In this document: one piece after another, positions 31,479-43,269 of the stretch | Numbering within the stretch: the first letter of the stretch is position 1 | Layout of the letters: each line of letters begins with the position of its first letter | Assembly: GCF_030272615.1 (NCBI RefSeq) | Contig: NC_081405.1 | Coordinates: 576,211,752-576,275,751, forward strand | Reading direction: 5' to 3' | Source of the DNA: Cryptomeria japonica | Lineage: Eukaryota > Streptophyta > Pinopsida > Cupressales > Cupressaceae | Length of the DNA stretch: 64,000 nt | The notes under the pieces: generated by a model | Databases searched by the model: none | What the model saw: the letters and a program-made list of their open reading frames with translations, nothing else | Told to the model about the DNA's origin: nothing | Program-made: the position numbers and the translations under genes

Positions 31479-32274
31479 AACAAGGAAGTGGCTAGACAAG
31501 TCCAAGAACTGTTGGACCAAGGGTTGATAAAAAAGAGCATAAGTCCTTGTGTTGTACCTACAATGTTAGCACCCAACAAAGGAGGAATGTGGAGGCTATG
31601 AACAGATTCAAGAACCACAAATAGAATCACTATCAGGTATAGATTTCCTATCCCAAGAATTTAAGACTTAATGGATTACTTGGGAGGTGCAAAGTAATTC
31701 ACTAAGATTGATCTCAAAAGTGGATACCATCAGATCAAGATAAAAGAAGGTGATGAATGGAAAGAAACCTTCAAGACTAATGAAGGACTTTATGAGTGGC
31801 TTGTTATGCCATTCGGTCTTAGTAATGCTCCCAGTACATTCATTAGACTCATGAATAAAGTGCTGAAAGATTTTATTGGTAAATTTGTTGTTGTATACCT
31901 AGATGATATCTTGATTTTTAGTATAATTAAAGAGGAACATCTAGAGCATCTTAGTATTATATTGCAAAAATTGTATGATGAGAAACTGACAATAAACTTG
32001 GACAAGTGTGAGTTTTTTAAGAAGGAACTTGTCTATCTTGGATTTGTAGTTTCAAGAGGAGATTTGAAGAGGGACATCAAAGGTGGAAGCCATCACCAAT
32101 TGGCCAACACCAAAGACAACAAGTGCAGTAAGAAGTTTTCATGGTTTGGCATAGTTCTACGGGAAGTTTATTAGAGGGTTTAGTGAGATTTGTGCACCAA
32201 TGCTGGATACCATCAAAGGAGGAGTTAAGACTAAGTTTTAGTGGACCAATGCAGCTAACAAAGGGTTCAAACTT
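31479..32274 (+). pseudogene. Element D reverse transcriptase (RVT_1, Gypsy)
   Basis: RT blocks are clear: ELLDQGLIKKSISPCVVPTM, then [40 protein letters not shown] (31806-31865) and the catalytic [12 protein letters not shown] with YLDD at 31896-31907 intact. Stops at 31599, 31662 and 31695 interrupt the fingers. After VVSRGD (32060) a frameshift precedes the RT thumb. Confidence 0.94.
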
Positions 32275-32575
32275 TTGAAACAAAAAGTAACTACACAACC
32301 AGTACTCATTCTTCCTAGTTTGGAAAAGTTATTGACAATTGAATGCGATGCAAGTAATATAGCAGTTGGTGTTGTTTTGAGTCAAGAGAATAGACTTGTA
32401 GCATTCTTTAGTGAGAAGCTCAATGATGCCAAGAAGAAGTATTCATCCTATGATCTTGAGCAGTATGCTCTTTTCCAAGCTCTTAGGAAATGGAGGCACT
32501 ACTTGTTACCTAAGGACTTTATTGTTTGCACAGATAATCAAGCTTTATGTTTTCTGAATTCACAAGATAAGTTGA
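32275..32575 (+). pseudogene. Element D RNase H, N-terminal part (continues at 34085)
   Basis: IECDASNIAVGVVLSQENRL, AFFSEKLNDAKKKYSSYDLE and FIVCTDNQALCFLNSQDKL are the RT_RNaseH_2 blocks. The frame is cut at 32575 by solo LTR F and resumes at 34085 with HRHVKSVEYLQSYTFSIIHK and VVDALSRR. 32571-32575 (GTTGA) is the target duplication. Confidence 0.93.
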
Positions 32576-34079
32576 TGTTGGCATTACAATAAGTTTGTTG
32601 GTATGATGATATTAAGAAGGTTGTTGGAGATTGATGATATAATTGATAAAGGATGATTACTTTCTTAATAATATTATTTTGTCATTGATGTCAAGCAATT
32701 GATTTTCTGATTTAGTATGATGTTGCCATATTTTAAAGAGTATGTTTTGATGAGTATAAAGATGTCGGTAAGTGACACAGAAAGAATGTGAAAATGAAGG
32801 GGAGTAATAAGTTATTCAATGGGCAACTATTACCAAGTTAGATAGTGATGAGATTATGTTATTTTGATTGTTTTGATATCCTATATATGTGTATTCGAAG
32901 ACTGAATAAGAAGGAGAAAATATTTCATGCAACAGAATGAGTAAAGTTTTGATACTGTTCTATTTTACTGAGCAAGGAGCTAGTCGGTAAACACCAAGGT
33001 TATCAGTGTCAGTTAAAGAAGAAAGAAGTTACCAAGTGTCGTTAGCAAGCAAAGCTACCGAGACAAAAACATAATGTCCAGTGAGTAAAGTTTAGTATTT
33101 ATCGAGTATCAACTGAGCAGTAACAGAATGCATTGGATGAATAAATACATTATTAAATGAAGGATGCCAATGAGCTGGAGATTTATAGAAGATTGGAATG
33201 TCATGCAAGAAGTTTGTTAAGGATCAATGGCAATGAAAATGCAAGAGTTGGATCTACAGCATAGATTGAATGGTCATAATCGAGCATAAGTACCAAGGAA
33301 GGAATAAAAGTTTCAAGGCAAGATAAAACATTTTTCAGTTCGAAGGATTCAATGAACCTAGTTAAGTTTGAAGATCTGATAGCTAAGATTAATCATGGGA
33401 AATGTGATTAAGGAGATTAAGTGGTTAGGAATTGCTTATAAATAAAGAAAAGTTGATGATCAATGTATGTGGACAAATAGAAGAGCAGTGATACTGCAAA
33501 GGTGATTACCGAGTACAAAATATTGAAGATTTGATTGAAGAATAGATTGAGGAGCACAGCAAGGAGGAAGATAAGTCTTATGACAATATTATTTTGAGCA
33601 CATAGAGTTTGCTTTAACATTTCAGATGTGAAGTTGCAAATATATTTTATTACTATTATTTATTTTGTAAGTGACAGGAAATCTCTTAATCGAGTAGACC
33701 TAACAGTCTTATTTGTAAATCCTCTAGCAAGGTAATATTCTGAATGAGTGTTTGAAATCCTTCGACAAGGTCACTTCTAATAAAGTGTAAGATTCTGATA
33801 AATCTGAGGGAAATCCCTTGACCAGGTCACATCTAGCAATGTGTTTATGTATATTTTCTTAGTGGGTCCGAACTCCCACTGTGGTTTTTCCCTATTTGGG
33901 TTTCCATGTTAAATCTGGTGTTAAATGTGTTTTGATGTTTCAAGTTTATCTGTTTATGAGTTTGAATGATTTATAGTCATAGTTGCATATCAAGTAAGTT
34001 CTACCGAGGTTGAATCTGATGAATATTTTGTATTGTGAGTTTATCTAATTCACCCCCCCCCCCTCTCATCTATCTAACA
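32576..34079 (+). mobile_element. Solo LTR F (Copia type) inside element D RNase H
   Basis: A 1,504-bp insertion starts TGTTGGCATTACAATAAG and ends CATCTATCTAACA, flanked by GTTGA at 32571-32575 and 34080-34084. Removing it restores the RNase H frame of element D. It has the shared Copia LTR motifs: TTGTCATTGATGTCAA (32679-32694), CCCACTGTGGTTTTTCCC (about 33876-33893) and a poly-C block before the end (34052-34064). No internal region remains, so it is a solo LTR. It is the youngest insertion in this stack. Confidence 0.93.
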
Positions 34080-34084
34080 GTTGA

Positions 34085-34200
34085 GTCATAGGCATGTTAA
34101 ATCGGTTGAATATTTGCAGTCATATACTTTTTCTATTATACATAAGAAAGGACAGTGTAATAAAGTAGTAGATGCTTTGAGTAGAAGGCTACTAATAGTG
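34085..34200 (+). pseudogene. Element D RNase H, C-terminal part
   Basis: After the target duplication GTTGA the frame resumes with HRHVKSVEYLQSYTFSIIHK and ends VVDALSRR, the conserved end of Gypsy RNase H before integrase. Confidence 0.9.
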
Positions 34201-35060
34201 CAAGCAGTGCAGATTTAGATTATTGGAGATGATTATTTCAAGGATTTGTACCCCAATGATGAATATTTTGCAGCCATTTACAAGGTTTGTCAAGAATTTC
34301 ATTACCACTTTCATTGTGAATATATTGACTTTACTTTGTAGAATGGTTTTTTGTTTAAAGGTGGACAACTATGTGTTCCCCAAGGATCGATGAGGGATAA
34401 TCTGATCCAAGAAAAGCACAATGGATGTTTGAGTGGTCATTTTGGCCTTAATAAGAAAATGTAACTTGTTCAAAGGTTCTACTATTGTCCCAAAATGTAG
34501 AGGGATATCAGAAGGCATATTGAGCAATGTATGGTTTTTCAGAAAGCTAAAGGTATAGCTATTAATGCTGGTCTTTATCAGCCATTACCTATTCCTACAA
34601 GGCCATGGGAATGTGTAAGTGTGGATTTTGTGGTTGGATTACCCAGAACTAAGCTTGGCTATGATAGCATTTTCGTTGTTGTTGACAAATTCAGTAAAAT
34701 GGCATATTTTGTTCCTTGTAAAACTACTCATGATGCTAGTCACATTGCACACTTGTTTTTCAAAGAGAATATAAGAATCCATTGTTTTCTAGTTAGTATT
34801 GTTTCAGATAGAGATGCCAAATCCCTTGGACATTTTTGGAAAAATCTTTGGAAAAGACTGAGAACTAATTTATCTTTTGGTTTAGCCTATCATCCCTAAA
34901 CAGATGGTCAAATAGAGGTGGTTAATAGGACACTTGGAAAAATTTTAAGGTGTTTGAGAAAAGAGTATGGATAGAGTTGGGATCAGGTTATTCTCTAGGC
35001 AGAGTTTGCGTACAATGACAATGTCAATAGGTCTATTGGGAAGAGTCCTTTTGAGATAGT
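34201..35060 (+). pseudogene. Element D integrase (zf-H2C2 and rve core)
   Basis: The zinc-binding part (HNGCLSGHFGLNKKM, then RDIRRHIEQCMVFQKAKG) is followed by the catalytic core from 34531: SVDFVVGLPRTKLGYDSIFV with the first Asp, IVSDRDAKSLGHFWKNLW with the second, and HP, stop, TDGQIEVVNRTLGKIL with the Glu. Stops at about 34462, 34498, 34897, 34972 and 34996 are mainly Q-to-stop changes. It would have inserted the cDNA. Confidence 0.93.
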
Positions 35061-35710
35061 GTATGCTATGCACCCACAAGTTGTTATGAAATTACTCGAT
35101 CTTGGTAATATATTGCATAGAAGTGGTCAATCTGACGATGATGCTCAATCTATGAAGGATGTTCATGATCAAGTCAGGCGAGCTCTCCAAGATTCTTCAC
35201 AAAAATTTAAAGCCAGAGTTGATGCCATAAGGAGAGGTGAAATTTTCAGTTGGAGATTTGGTGATGGTTCATTTGAACAAGGCTCGACTTCAGAAAGGGA
35301 TTCCCAATAAGCTACAAATGAGGAGAATAGGCCCATGTAATTTTTTAGCCAAGTATGGCTCTAATGCCTATAAGATCAATTTTTCATCTGATATTGCCTT
35401 GTCTCTCATTTTCACTGTTGCAGATTTGGTTGCCTACAAGGGGAAACTTTCCAAGGAGGATGCACGAGTTTCAGATGTTCAATAGTCACTTGCCGACCTA
35501 CCCTTACTTTCTTCTTCCATGCCTCAAGCTGAGAAAGTGTTGGATTCCCGTGTTCTCAAGAAGACTAGACAATAGGCCTACATGGAACATTTGGTCAAAT
35601 GGATGCATAAACCTGATTTTGAGGTGACCTAGGTCCCTGAATCAAACTTTGTCAAGTCAGGAATTGATCTCTCCTTGCTGATGCATGCAGTCACTTGGCT
35701 TCTTTGTTTT
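35061..35710 (+). pseudogene. Element D integrase C-terminus and chromodomain
   Basis: FSVGDLVMVHLNKARLQKGI and KLQMRRIGPCNFLAKYGSNA (35237-35370) are the integrase C-terminal GPY/F-type block. The chromodomain follows in 35510-35660: EKVLDSRVLKKTRQ, a stop, AYMEHLVKWMHKPDFEV and VPESNF. A TAG stands where the Trp of the TWEPE-type motif is expected. Chromodomains direct chromovirus integration to marked chromatin. Confidence 0.88.
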
Positions 35711-35720
35711 TGGGGGAGTA
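35711..35720 (+). promoter_or_regulatory. Element D polypurine tract
   Basis: TGGGGGAGTA stands immediately before the 3' LTR start TGGTAGAGG, the position expected for plus-strand priming. Confidence 0.82.
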
Positions 35721-37327
35721 TGGTAGAGGAGAACCTAAGGGTTGAAATGCCCTTATCCAATTTTGGTTTTTGAGACCTTCCAGTGGTCATGTATATACAT
35801 AAGGACTAGCTCTAAGTCCATTTGTTTGGTTGTTTTGGGCAATTTTTTCAAATTTTCCTTATTAGCAAGACCTACCCCGATCGGCAAGTCCTACCCTGAT
35901 GAGGTTGCCAGAGCGAGAGTACTTGTATTGGGTATCAGTAGGAGTGGTTCACACTTACTCCAATGACTTGATAAGTCATTGGTGTTCAGAGAAGTTGTTA
36001 TCGGGTAGCGGGAGGAATCCTTTCAAGTCACCCCAATGACCCGATGAGTTAGCATTGGTTTGGACCGCAGCCATTGGGTATCAACGGGAGTATTTTCATG
36101 TTACCCTAATGACCCAATGAGCAAGAGTAGGTGTGGAGTATTATGATCAGGTATCAGGGAGAGTGGTTTCAAGCTATCCCGTGGACCCGATAGAAAGGTG
36201 GACGAACCAGAGTAAGTCATTGGCTATCAGAAGGAAGGCTTCAGTGTTACATTGACGGCCCAATGGCCAAGCACAAGTGGAGGAAGATGGCATCAGCCAT
36301 CGGGCTAACATGTTTGGAAGAGACCCAATGGAAATGCCCAAGAAGAGGAGGAAAGCACCGGCCATCGGATGAAGGGATTTCTTGCTATCCCGACACTCGA
36401 TAGGAAAGGGCAAAACGGAAGTGTGAAGATGTTGGTCAACGGTAACCTTGTTTGGATGTTACCCCAATGTTTTGATGGAACTTGTGAGACAATTACAAAT
36501 GGAAACCGTTGGTAACGATATTTATCTCATCCAATAGGAGAAGTTCATAATAGAAGAGAAAATGTATTAAAGACCCAACAAGCATTTGTAAGAGGTTGAT
36601 TTCCTTGGAGAACACATTTTATTTTTCAAGAAAGCAATAGAGAAGTCCATTTCCTGGTTTTCAATTAGTGTTTAATTTCTCTTCATTTCACGTATTATGT
36701 TAATGTAATTGTTTCTTTTCTCTGTTCTGAAGAGTTACTATTTTGAACCTGTGAATAAATTCGGGATCTGTAAATAAAGCTTTCCCTTTCATTTTTTGTT
36801 CCTTGTTTTCAATAATCATATGGCTCTGACTTGAAACTCCACAAGATCTTTGGATATTGTCAAATAGAGCCAGATATGTACAATAGGTTTTCATTTGAAA
36901 GAGACTAGGAAATGGCAATCGCCATTTTTGGATACTGAGCCTAGGCGAGCTTGGTGATAGCCTGGCTAGGTGTAAGTATTTTGAAGAAGATAACTTGTAG
37001 GCGAAGGAAACTGCTGAGAAGTGGAAGAAGATCCAGAAGGCTGTATGCCTTAAACTTAGACATTGTGTAAGAAAAAGGAGTGTATTTGTCAAACCAAATA
37101 GGATGGGTGGTTTTGCAAAGAGAGAACACATGTGTGTGTGTGTGTCCTACACCCCTACAAGGACATAGTGAGAAAGCTTACTTTGTGAGGTTGAGGAAGG
37201 TGAGATAAGAAAACAAATGGTAGGGAAGCCCTTAAAAGTCTAAAGGGATAGACTTGGAACCTAGGAAAGGATAGAAGAAACCATAAAAGAATCCTAATTG
37301 ATGGTAAACTAAGAAGCCTCTCTATCA
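35721..37327 (+). repeat. Element D 3' LTR
   Basis: The 1,607-bp LTR matches 27954-29519 end to end, including the ATCGGGT/ACCCGAT array (35930-36300). It ends CTCTCTATCA and is followed by GAAGG. A short (TG)n run at 37131-37144 is expanded here compared with the 5' copy. Confidence 0.93.
37131..37144. repeat. (TG)n microsatellite
   Basis: A run of about seven TG units lies in the element D 3' LTR; the 5' LTR has about four at the equivalent place (near 29328). Confidence 0.85.
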
Positions 37328-37332
37328 GAAGG

Positions 37333-37800
37333 GACACCTCCAAATTTCTTGTTGTCATAGAGAGGAGTGTAGAAATCTGCCATAATAGTCAACATATCCT
37401 CCTTGTAAAGAACCCAAATAGCCTCTAGCTTATTCCATAATTTACTTCTACCAAGTCTATTATTAGGGGCATAAATATTGGTAAGTAGCAAAGAGGTGCC
37501 ATCCCCAATGTGATGAAACATGATAAAAGCCAGATTGCTATCCTGCTTTGCTAAATCCCCAAAAACTCACCTAAGATTTCAAAAAATGGCAATGCCCCAA
37601 TAAGCACCATCAGAGCTACCACCAAAAAATTCCCCATCCTTAAAAAGCTTAATATTTTCTACTTTCTCTTTAGATATTTTAGTTTCTTGGATAATAACAA
37701 TGTATGGTTTATGTTCTCTCACTAAATTTATCAGAACATCTTGTTAATGTAGACTATTCAATCCATGAATATTCCATGATATAATTTTTTATTTTCTTAC
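37333..37800 (-). pseudogene. LINE endonuclease, N-terminal half
   Basis: Minus-strand reading starts IISWNIHGLNSLH (about 37790), the standard start of plant LINE ORF2, and continues VIIQETKISKEKVENIKLF with the catalytic Glu, TSLLLTNIYAPNNRLGRSKL, and MADFYTPLYDNKKFGG where GDFN is usual. Stops are at about 37755, 37585 and 37570. It joins the C-terminal half at 27953 once element D is removed. Confidence 0.92.
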
Positions 37801-38597
37801 TAGGGAACATACCTCATGGATGATCAATTGAGTCCCATCCGCTATATTCTTTCTTTCCTCTTGATCTTTGATCTCTCTTTCTTTTTTCCTTCTAGAAGGA
37901 GAGGAGTTAAAACCCGTGTCAACTTTGATCCAATTTCTTGTCTTGACTGAATTAGCCTAAGGGGTAGGTTTAGGCCATTTTTTACCCCCTCTTTCAATCT
38001 GCTACTTCATTTGTATGGCAATCTTCCTCTTGAATATTCTAGGTGGTTATCTTCTGGTCAACATCTTTGACCAAATCCCACTTAGCACTTATATTAAGCA
38101 GTAAATTCATTGGTGATTGCTGGAAAGTGGATTTCACCATCTCCACCAATTGTTTGTGATCCTGACGTCGAGATTCCTCCAAGGATCAAACACTTCTGGG
38201 CTTCTTCATAGTCACTACTAAGGTCGTATCTGGTGGTGTTATCCATAATGTTATTTGAATCTGATTCCTCCTTGTCCTTTACCACCATTTGTATTTCTCC
38301 ATCTTCCAGGTAATCACTTCATTGATCCACCCGATTGATATCTTGTTGTTCTCTATTATCTTTGCCTGTTTGATCCTTTTTACCCTCTTCAAGTAAAGGT
38401 ATTTACGGGTTTTCCACATTAATATTCTCTTGTTGTTCTACCATGTTAGGGATGATGACACTCTGGGCCTCTTCAATCCTTTTCCTTTTCAGAGCCCACA
38501 GGTTGCTTAATAGGGTATTTTGTGTTTCATTGCATTGCCTTTTCTTTCTTTTCTTTCTCTTTGATAGCCTGAGGAGGGAATTTCCTTGCTATATGTC
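37801..38597 (-). pseudogene. LINE ORF1 C-terminal tail and ORF1-ORF2 junction
   Basis: Immediately after the DUF4283 part the alternate frame reads LFSCKKLGHIARKF, a degenerate CCHC knuckle with the first and last Cys lost. The rest is a charged low-complexity tail typical of plant LINE ORF1 (38094-38288: SDYEEAQKCLILGG). Stops are scattered. Confidence 0.75.
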
Positions 38598-39410
38598 CTA
38601 ATTTTTTACATGAAAACAAGTGAAAGGGACATTTTTATATTCCAATGGTTGGATCCATTTTCCCAATCTAGAGTTAATCTCAATGGATCGGGGTATATCT
38701 ATGCCTTTCATAACTCCCACATAGATCCTAGCAAAAGTAAGTCTTCTTCTCGTAGTTGTGATAGGATCCATAAAAGGGAGTTCACCGAAACAACTAGCGA
38801 TTCCTTTAAAAACATCTTCCATCCAGAACTCTAAGGGAAGGCCCGACAGTCTGACCCAGACTAGAGCTTGAACAAAAAAGGATTCATTTAAGTCCATCTT
38901 AGGAGACCATTTTTGCAAAGCGAGCATTGATTTATCGATCAACCAAGGGCCATCATAGATCACCCTTGACATGTCTTCCTTACAAGAGAAAGCCATTGAA
39001 AGCGCCCCTTTGGACATAGTAGTGATCTCTACTTGACCTTTAAGCACCCATTTGTGCTTAGCAAATGCCCTAACAATATCAATATTTGGCCTCGGGCCCA
39101 AAATTTTTCCAACTAGTGTCATTGCCATAAGATTAATATTATGCTCAATAACAGGGTCTAGAATTTAAATAGAGAATCTACCTTATTTTCAGTCTAAGAT
39201 ATTATGAACTATAGGGAGCAAGGACTTTCCACTCGGTTTGACACCGAATAGAGAAGTCCAAGCCCGACCATTATCCCTTCTAACGAGTTCCTGCCTAGAA
39301 ATGTCTCCAACACATGAGTCTCCATTTTCTCCATCAAAATTGACAGGCTTATCACTTTCTTGTGGGTCCCCATCCACTGGGTCCTTTCCATTCATCTCGG
39401 AGGAATCCAA
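38598..39410 (-). pseudogene. LINE ORF1 with DUF4283-like domain
   Basis: The likely start is 39408-39410 (MDSSEMNGKDPVDGDPQESD). RAWTSLFGVKPSGKSLLPIV is the usual N-terminal block; two or three stops follow near 39130-39190. The domain itself is open from 39128: MTLVGKILGPRPNIDIVRAF, DMSRVIYDGPWLIDKSMLAL, FVQALVWVRLSGLPLEFWME and EINSRLGKWIQPLEYKNVPF. ORF1 binds the LINE RNA. The 5' end of the LINE is near 39530 by position only. Confidence 0.9.
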
Positions 39411-39530
39411 GTAGTCTCGAGAATCATCCTTTCCATTCTCCCCCTAGTCTGCCTATCGATTCCAAGGTTTTTCGCCCTACCCTGAATTCAAATGCAAAGC
39501 CTCTCCCTTTTCTCACTCCCACATCCTATG

Positions 39531-42520
39531 CAATGTGATAGAGTTGGTGGAAATATAAGTTATGTATGCATTTGAGTTGTTATTATGATGGAATTTATTA
39601 ATATTATATTTGGGAGATGGTATATTATGCTTATTTTGTAGGATTAAGAATGGAAATGGTTTGATATTCTTGGCTATTTGACACTTGCATCTATGTTGAT
39701 TATATGATATATATGTAAAAGTAAATGCTAAATATTTTTATTTACATTGGTTGTCTCTTTTGTCATGGTTATCTTCCTGGATGTTTAGTTTCACATTACA
39801 GTAGATTTGATATTATTTGGCGATATGTGTTCAATAGTTTGTGTTCATTAGTTTTATTTTTGGAGATAGCCTGAAGGTTTCTCTATCTCTTGATTTTTTT
39901 GGTTGTGGAGAACATGGGACTGAATTGGAGACTTATGGTGAGAGTTGTACTTGCAGGTTAATATTTTTACATTTTATCCATATTATTGTGGATGTTCCTT
40001 GATAATACATGGCTATGATTACACGTTTTATGAAATGGTATTGGTGGATATTAGGGATATATTAATTATGATATTTGACATTACCTAGATGTAGTGGGAG
40101 TTCTAGGTGTACAGATGTGATAGGTATTACAGTTGAAGCTTATGGTTGTATGTGATAGGTTCTATATGTTGATAATATGCGATCCACTTGATATGTTTGT
40201 ATATATTGGAGGTATGGATAGTTGGATGTGTTAGCACTTTTTTCAGGTGCTATTTCATCAATGCATAAGGTTATTGATAGGTACCAATGCATATTGATCC
40301 CTTTTGATTGATTTTTTGTGCTTAGGATAGCAATTGAGGTAGGAATTATATTTCTTTGTAATAGACTATGTGGCTTTCTCTTTGCACAACCTCCTATGTA
40401 TAGTGACAATAGAATGCTGTAGGGTGAGAGAATTCATGTATGAAATGTTGATCACTTTATTTCTTAAATTGAAGGTATCTTTATGTAGTAGATGGAGCAT
40501 TATGATTCATTGATGGAATATATAGCTAGAGGGATTGCTCCCTTGTTCATGTTTGTGGTTATTTATTTCCCCTTATGCAATGTATAAAACAAGTGGGAGA
40601 AAGTTGTGAAAATTAGTGTTATTCACCTTGCATAGTAACGTTTATAATTGTAAAAATTTATTTATTATTCAAGTTATAAATGGGTATGCAAAGTGTAGAG
40701 ATTCCCTTGGAATTATTTTCAGGACACAGGATGAGTTATTTTGTATCATTGTATATGGTATTTTAATTATTTCATATTAGAGAAAGTAAATTTAATGTCA
40801 ATGTGCTAGTTAGCCCATGATTTTACCACATGGTATTGTAGCACTTAGTTCTGATGTAATACCACTTGGTGGCTTAATGGGCACCTGTGTCTATAAAAGT
40901 AACAACAAGGGTAGTTGTTTCAATAAATCAAGTTAGCATTTGTGGAAATGAAAGAATGGCATTGGATGTGTAGTTTCATCCTTGTTCATATGGATTTATT
41001 GTTGATAGTTAGGGTTTTGAAAGATTTCATGGCTATATTTGTAATGATGGATTCCTAATAATACATAGATGATATATTCTTTTGAAGGCTATATTTTTCC
41101 CTCGTGAGACTTTTTCCAAGGTATATCTTGTGTCACATTTTCATGGGTATATTGTCAATTCTTTACATATGGATTCTAATTGTTTATTTGATTAATATAT
41201 CGATCAGGTTATGTGAAATTTTATTTGTATAGCTAAAAATTTATTTTCACACTTAAATACTATCATCCACATGGTCCTGAAGGATTGGAGTACAATGGAA
41301 TCTAGCTATTCATTTTTTAAGTTATAATTTAGTTTATTCTATTTACATACTTGATTTAGAGATCCATTGGTCTTATTGATTTTTTAGTGAATTCTAGGCT
41401 TGTTCTTCGATTTCTTTGGAGTTTACAATAGATTTACATTTCAATATATAGAGTCTCAACAAACTCGTAGTACCATAAAGCTAGGCATTGACTGCGTAAA
41501 AATAGATGGTAAAATAAAACATTAAAATGAGTATCATTTATAGTAAAATAAATTATTTAGCACATTTTAATGGACAAGGAATTACATTAGAGAATGATAA
41601 ATAGAAATAAAAAGTGTAATTGCTAGAAAACATTTTACTAATTAAAAAAAAAAACTATGTATGAGATAATATAATGTACAATTAATTAGATTTAGGGGAA
41701 AAAGTGCTAGAATCAAATAACAATAACAATTTTGAAAATGGCAAAGCCAATACATAAACACTTGATTTCATTAATCCTCATTTTGTTTTTTTTCTAAATT
41801 ATAATTTTTAAATTTAATCTATTTAAATATAATTTTTCTTGTCTTTGTAAACATATGTTTGTGAATTTAAATCATAGTAAATGATATATTGACAAATATC
41901 TAGAAAATAAATCATTCAAGTCACATATCCATTTCTTATTTCGAAACACATAAAATTATAATTGTTTGTATATGAAACAATTGAGATAAAAAAGAATGGA
42001 TAATGAATTTTATTTACAATGCTAATAAATTAAAAATTAAATTATTTCGTAAAATAATTTAAAAAATATCCAATATAATATAATATTGATACCAATAAAT
42101 TATTGTTTTACACCATCATTAAATTTTTTATCATTTTTTGTTATAATTTTGAGTGTTAGACAATTGTTAATTACTTCTTTTCATTTAGATAATTAAAAAA
42201 AATCAAGAAATTAGACACACAACTATGCTACTTGTAACTCATAAAACAAATTGAGAATGGGATAGTCGGATATCAGTTGAACTCTATATTCATTTCTTAT
42301 CAATTGAGAGGACATTCTCTGATTTGTATAATGCATCACAAATATTCAAATGAAAGTATATTTAGAGTTATTTAATATGCAATTTTATCTCATATATTGT
42401 GAAGAACAATATGTAATCTAATGACTCCTGTTTTGTTAAAGAGACGAGACTAAACTACAAAAGAGAATTAAATTTTGTAAAGATGTGATGAGCTAGGAAG
42501 TGCTATACATTAATTGCATG
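39531..42520. other. AT-rich stretch, no gene or element recognised
   Basis: There is no frame with domain-like content. A TATA box and an AATAAA lie 30 bp apart near 40891-40927, which suggests a decayed LTR. The sequence from 41500 to 42400 is especially AT-rich with poly-A runs (41644-41654). Confidence 0.5.
40891..40927 (+). promoter_or_regulatory. TATA box and AATAAA pair, possibly from a decayed LTR
   Basis: CTATAAAAGT (40891-40900) is followed by AATAAATCAAG at 40922. In plant Copia LTRs the TATA box and polyadenylation signal lie close together like this. No LTR ends or partner copy were found, so this is weak. Confidence 0.35.
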
Positions 42521-42525
42521 TGCCA

Positions 42526-43083
42526 TCAAAATCCATTGTTTATAAATGAATAAGTATGGTCTCTGTGGTTAAAGTGAGAGCATATCCTCTTCTTTGCGGT
42601 ATGCCTTGATCCACCTCTTTTACGCTTACAAGACTGGTATGGAACGCATGATCTTCTAGTATTTACATTGTGATAACTCCTGTTAACATATTGATTGTTT
42701 GGATCTTCACATTCATTACCTCGAAACATTGGCAACTCAAACTCTTCCTTATTAACATAACCAAATGAAATTGGCGACCTTGGAAATGTACGCGCAGGTT
42801 GTGACCATTGCCGTTTCCTCAATAAAGCACCTAAATCGTCCAGGTTGTTACAGATTTTATCTAATGGTTGATTAAACGTACTCTTTGTACGGGGAGATAT
42901 GGAGGCATTATCAATTATGTGGTTACGTAAGCGGTGAAATTCAGTTTCTAATTTGGTTGACTCTACTTTTAGGGCAAGCACACGGTCGCTAAGATCTTCC
43001 AAACGCTGGTGAAGTGATTGTACAATGTCTTCCTCTTCGTGCTGCCTCTGCCTCATTTCATATAAGATCTTCTCATCGGCCAT
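42526..43083 (-). CDS. Isolated 185-residue ORF, coiled-coil N-terminus, unknown function
   Basis: The start chosen is the ATG at 43081-43083 (MADEKILYEMRQRQHEEEDI), whose context AACATGGCC is strong for a plant gene; six codons upstream are open but lack another ATG. Residues 10-60 look like a coiled coil (IVQSLHQRLEDLSDRVLALK). The middle has FELPMFRGNECEDP, which faintly resembles the PxFxGxxxP block at the start of Ty3 gag capsids. The C-terminal part is basic (SCKRKRGGSRHTAKKRICSH) and contains Cys and His. No stop or shift breaks it, unlike every element nearby. It may be a small real gene or a gag fragment. Confidence 0.4.
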   Translation of the reverse strand: MADEKILYEMRQRQHEEEDIVQSLHQRLEDLSDRVLALKVESTKLETEFHRLRNHIIDNASISPRTKSTFNQPLDKICNNLDDLGALLRKRQWSQPARTFPRSPISFGYVNKEEFELPMFRGNECEDPNNQYVNRSYHNVNTRRSCVPYQSCKRKRGGSRHTAKKRICSHFNHRDHTYSFINNGF

Positions 43084-43102
43084 GTTTTGGCTTTGCCTCA
43101 AT

Positions 43103-43112
43103 ACTTTTATAG
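43103..43112 (-). promoter_or_regulatory. TATA-like site 20 bp upstream of the 42526-43083 ORF
   Basis: The minus strand reads CTATAAAAGT. It is a good TATA match, but it lies only 20-29 bp before the ATG, so a transcript started from it would have almost no leader or would begin inside the ORF. Confidence 0.3.
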
Positions 43113-43269
43113 TGATCGTACTTAGCTCTAGTTCTAATAGAGATGAGATTTCTGGGGAATTCTATACGCTCTTTATCTATCTTCCAAAGGGGTCGAATGG
43201 AGATTCAAGAGGTACATTGGGTTTGCCTCTTCAACCTTTGCATCGTTCTCTAAGTCTCCTAAATAAATC

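Larger units (their letters stand above)
27954..37327 (+). mobile_element. Element D: Ty3/Gypsy chromovirus inserted in the LINE endonuclease
   Basis: Two LTRs (27954-29519 and 35721-37327), a PBS, a PPT and a perfect duplication GAAGG (27949-27953 and 37328-37332) define the element on the + strand. The order gag, zinc knuckle, protease, RT, RNase H, integrase and a C-terminal chromodomain is that of Ty3/Gypsy chromoviruses. RNase H is split by solo LTR F. Stops, a zinc-knuckle loss and a Glu in place of the protease active Asp make it inactive. Confidence 0.95.
24330..39530 (-). mobile_element. Plant LINE (L1-type), interrupted by element D
   Basis: Two segments, 24330-27953 and 37328-39530, form one minus-strand LINE once element D (27954-37327) is taken out; the endonuclease frame continues across the junction. 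ORF1 has a DUF4283-like domain and a degenerate CCHC knuckle. ORF2 has an AP-type endonuclease, RT, zf-RVT zinc-binding region and RNase H, the plant L1 order. No poly(A) tract or target duplication could be assigned, so both outer ends are approximate. RT and RNase H catalytic residues are changed (FVDG; NFGGA), and many stops are present: long inactive. Confidence 0.9.
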
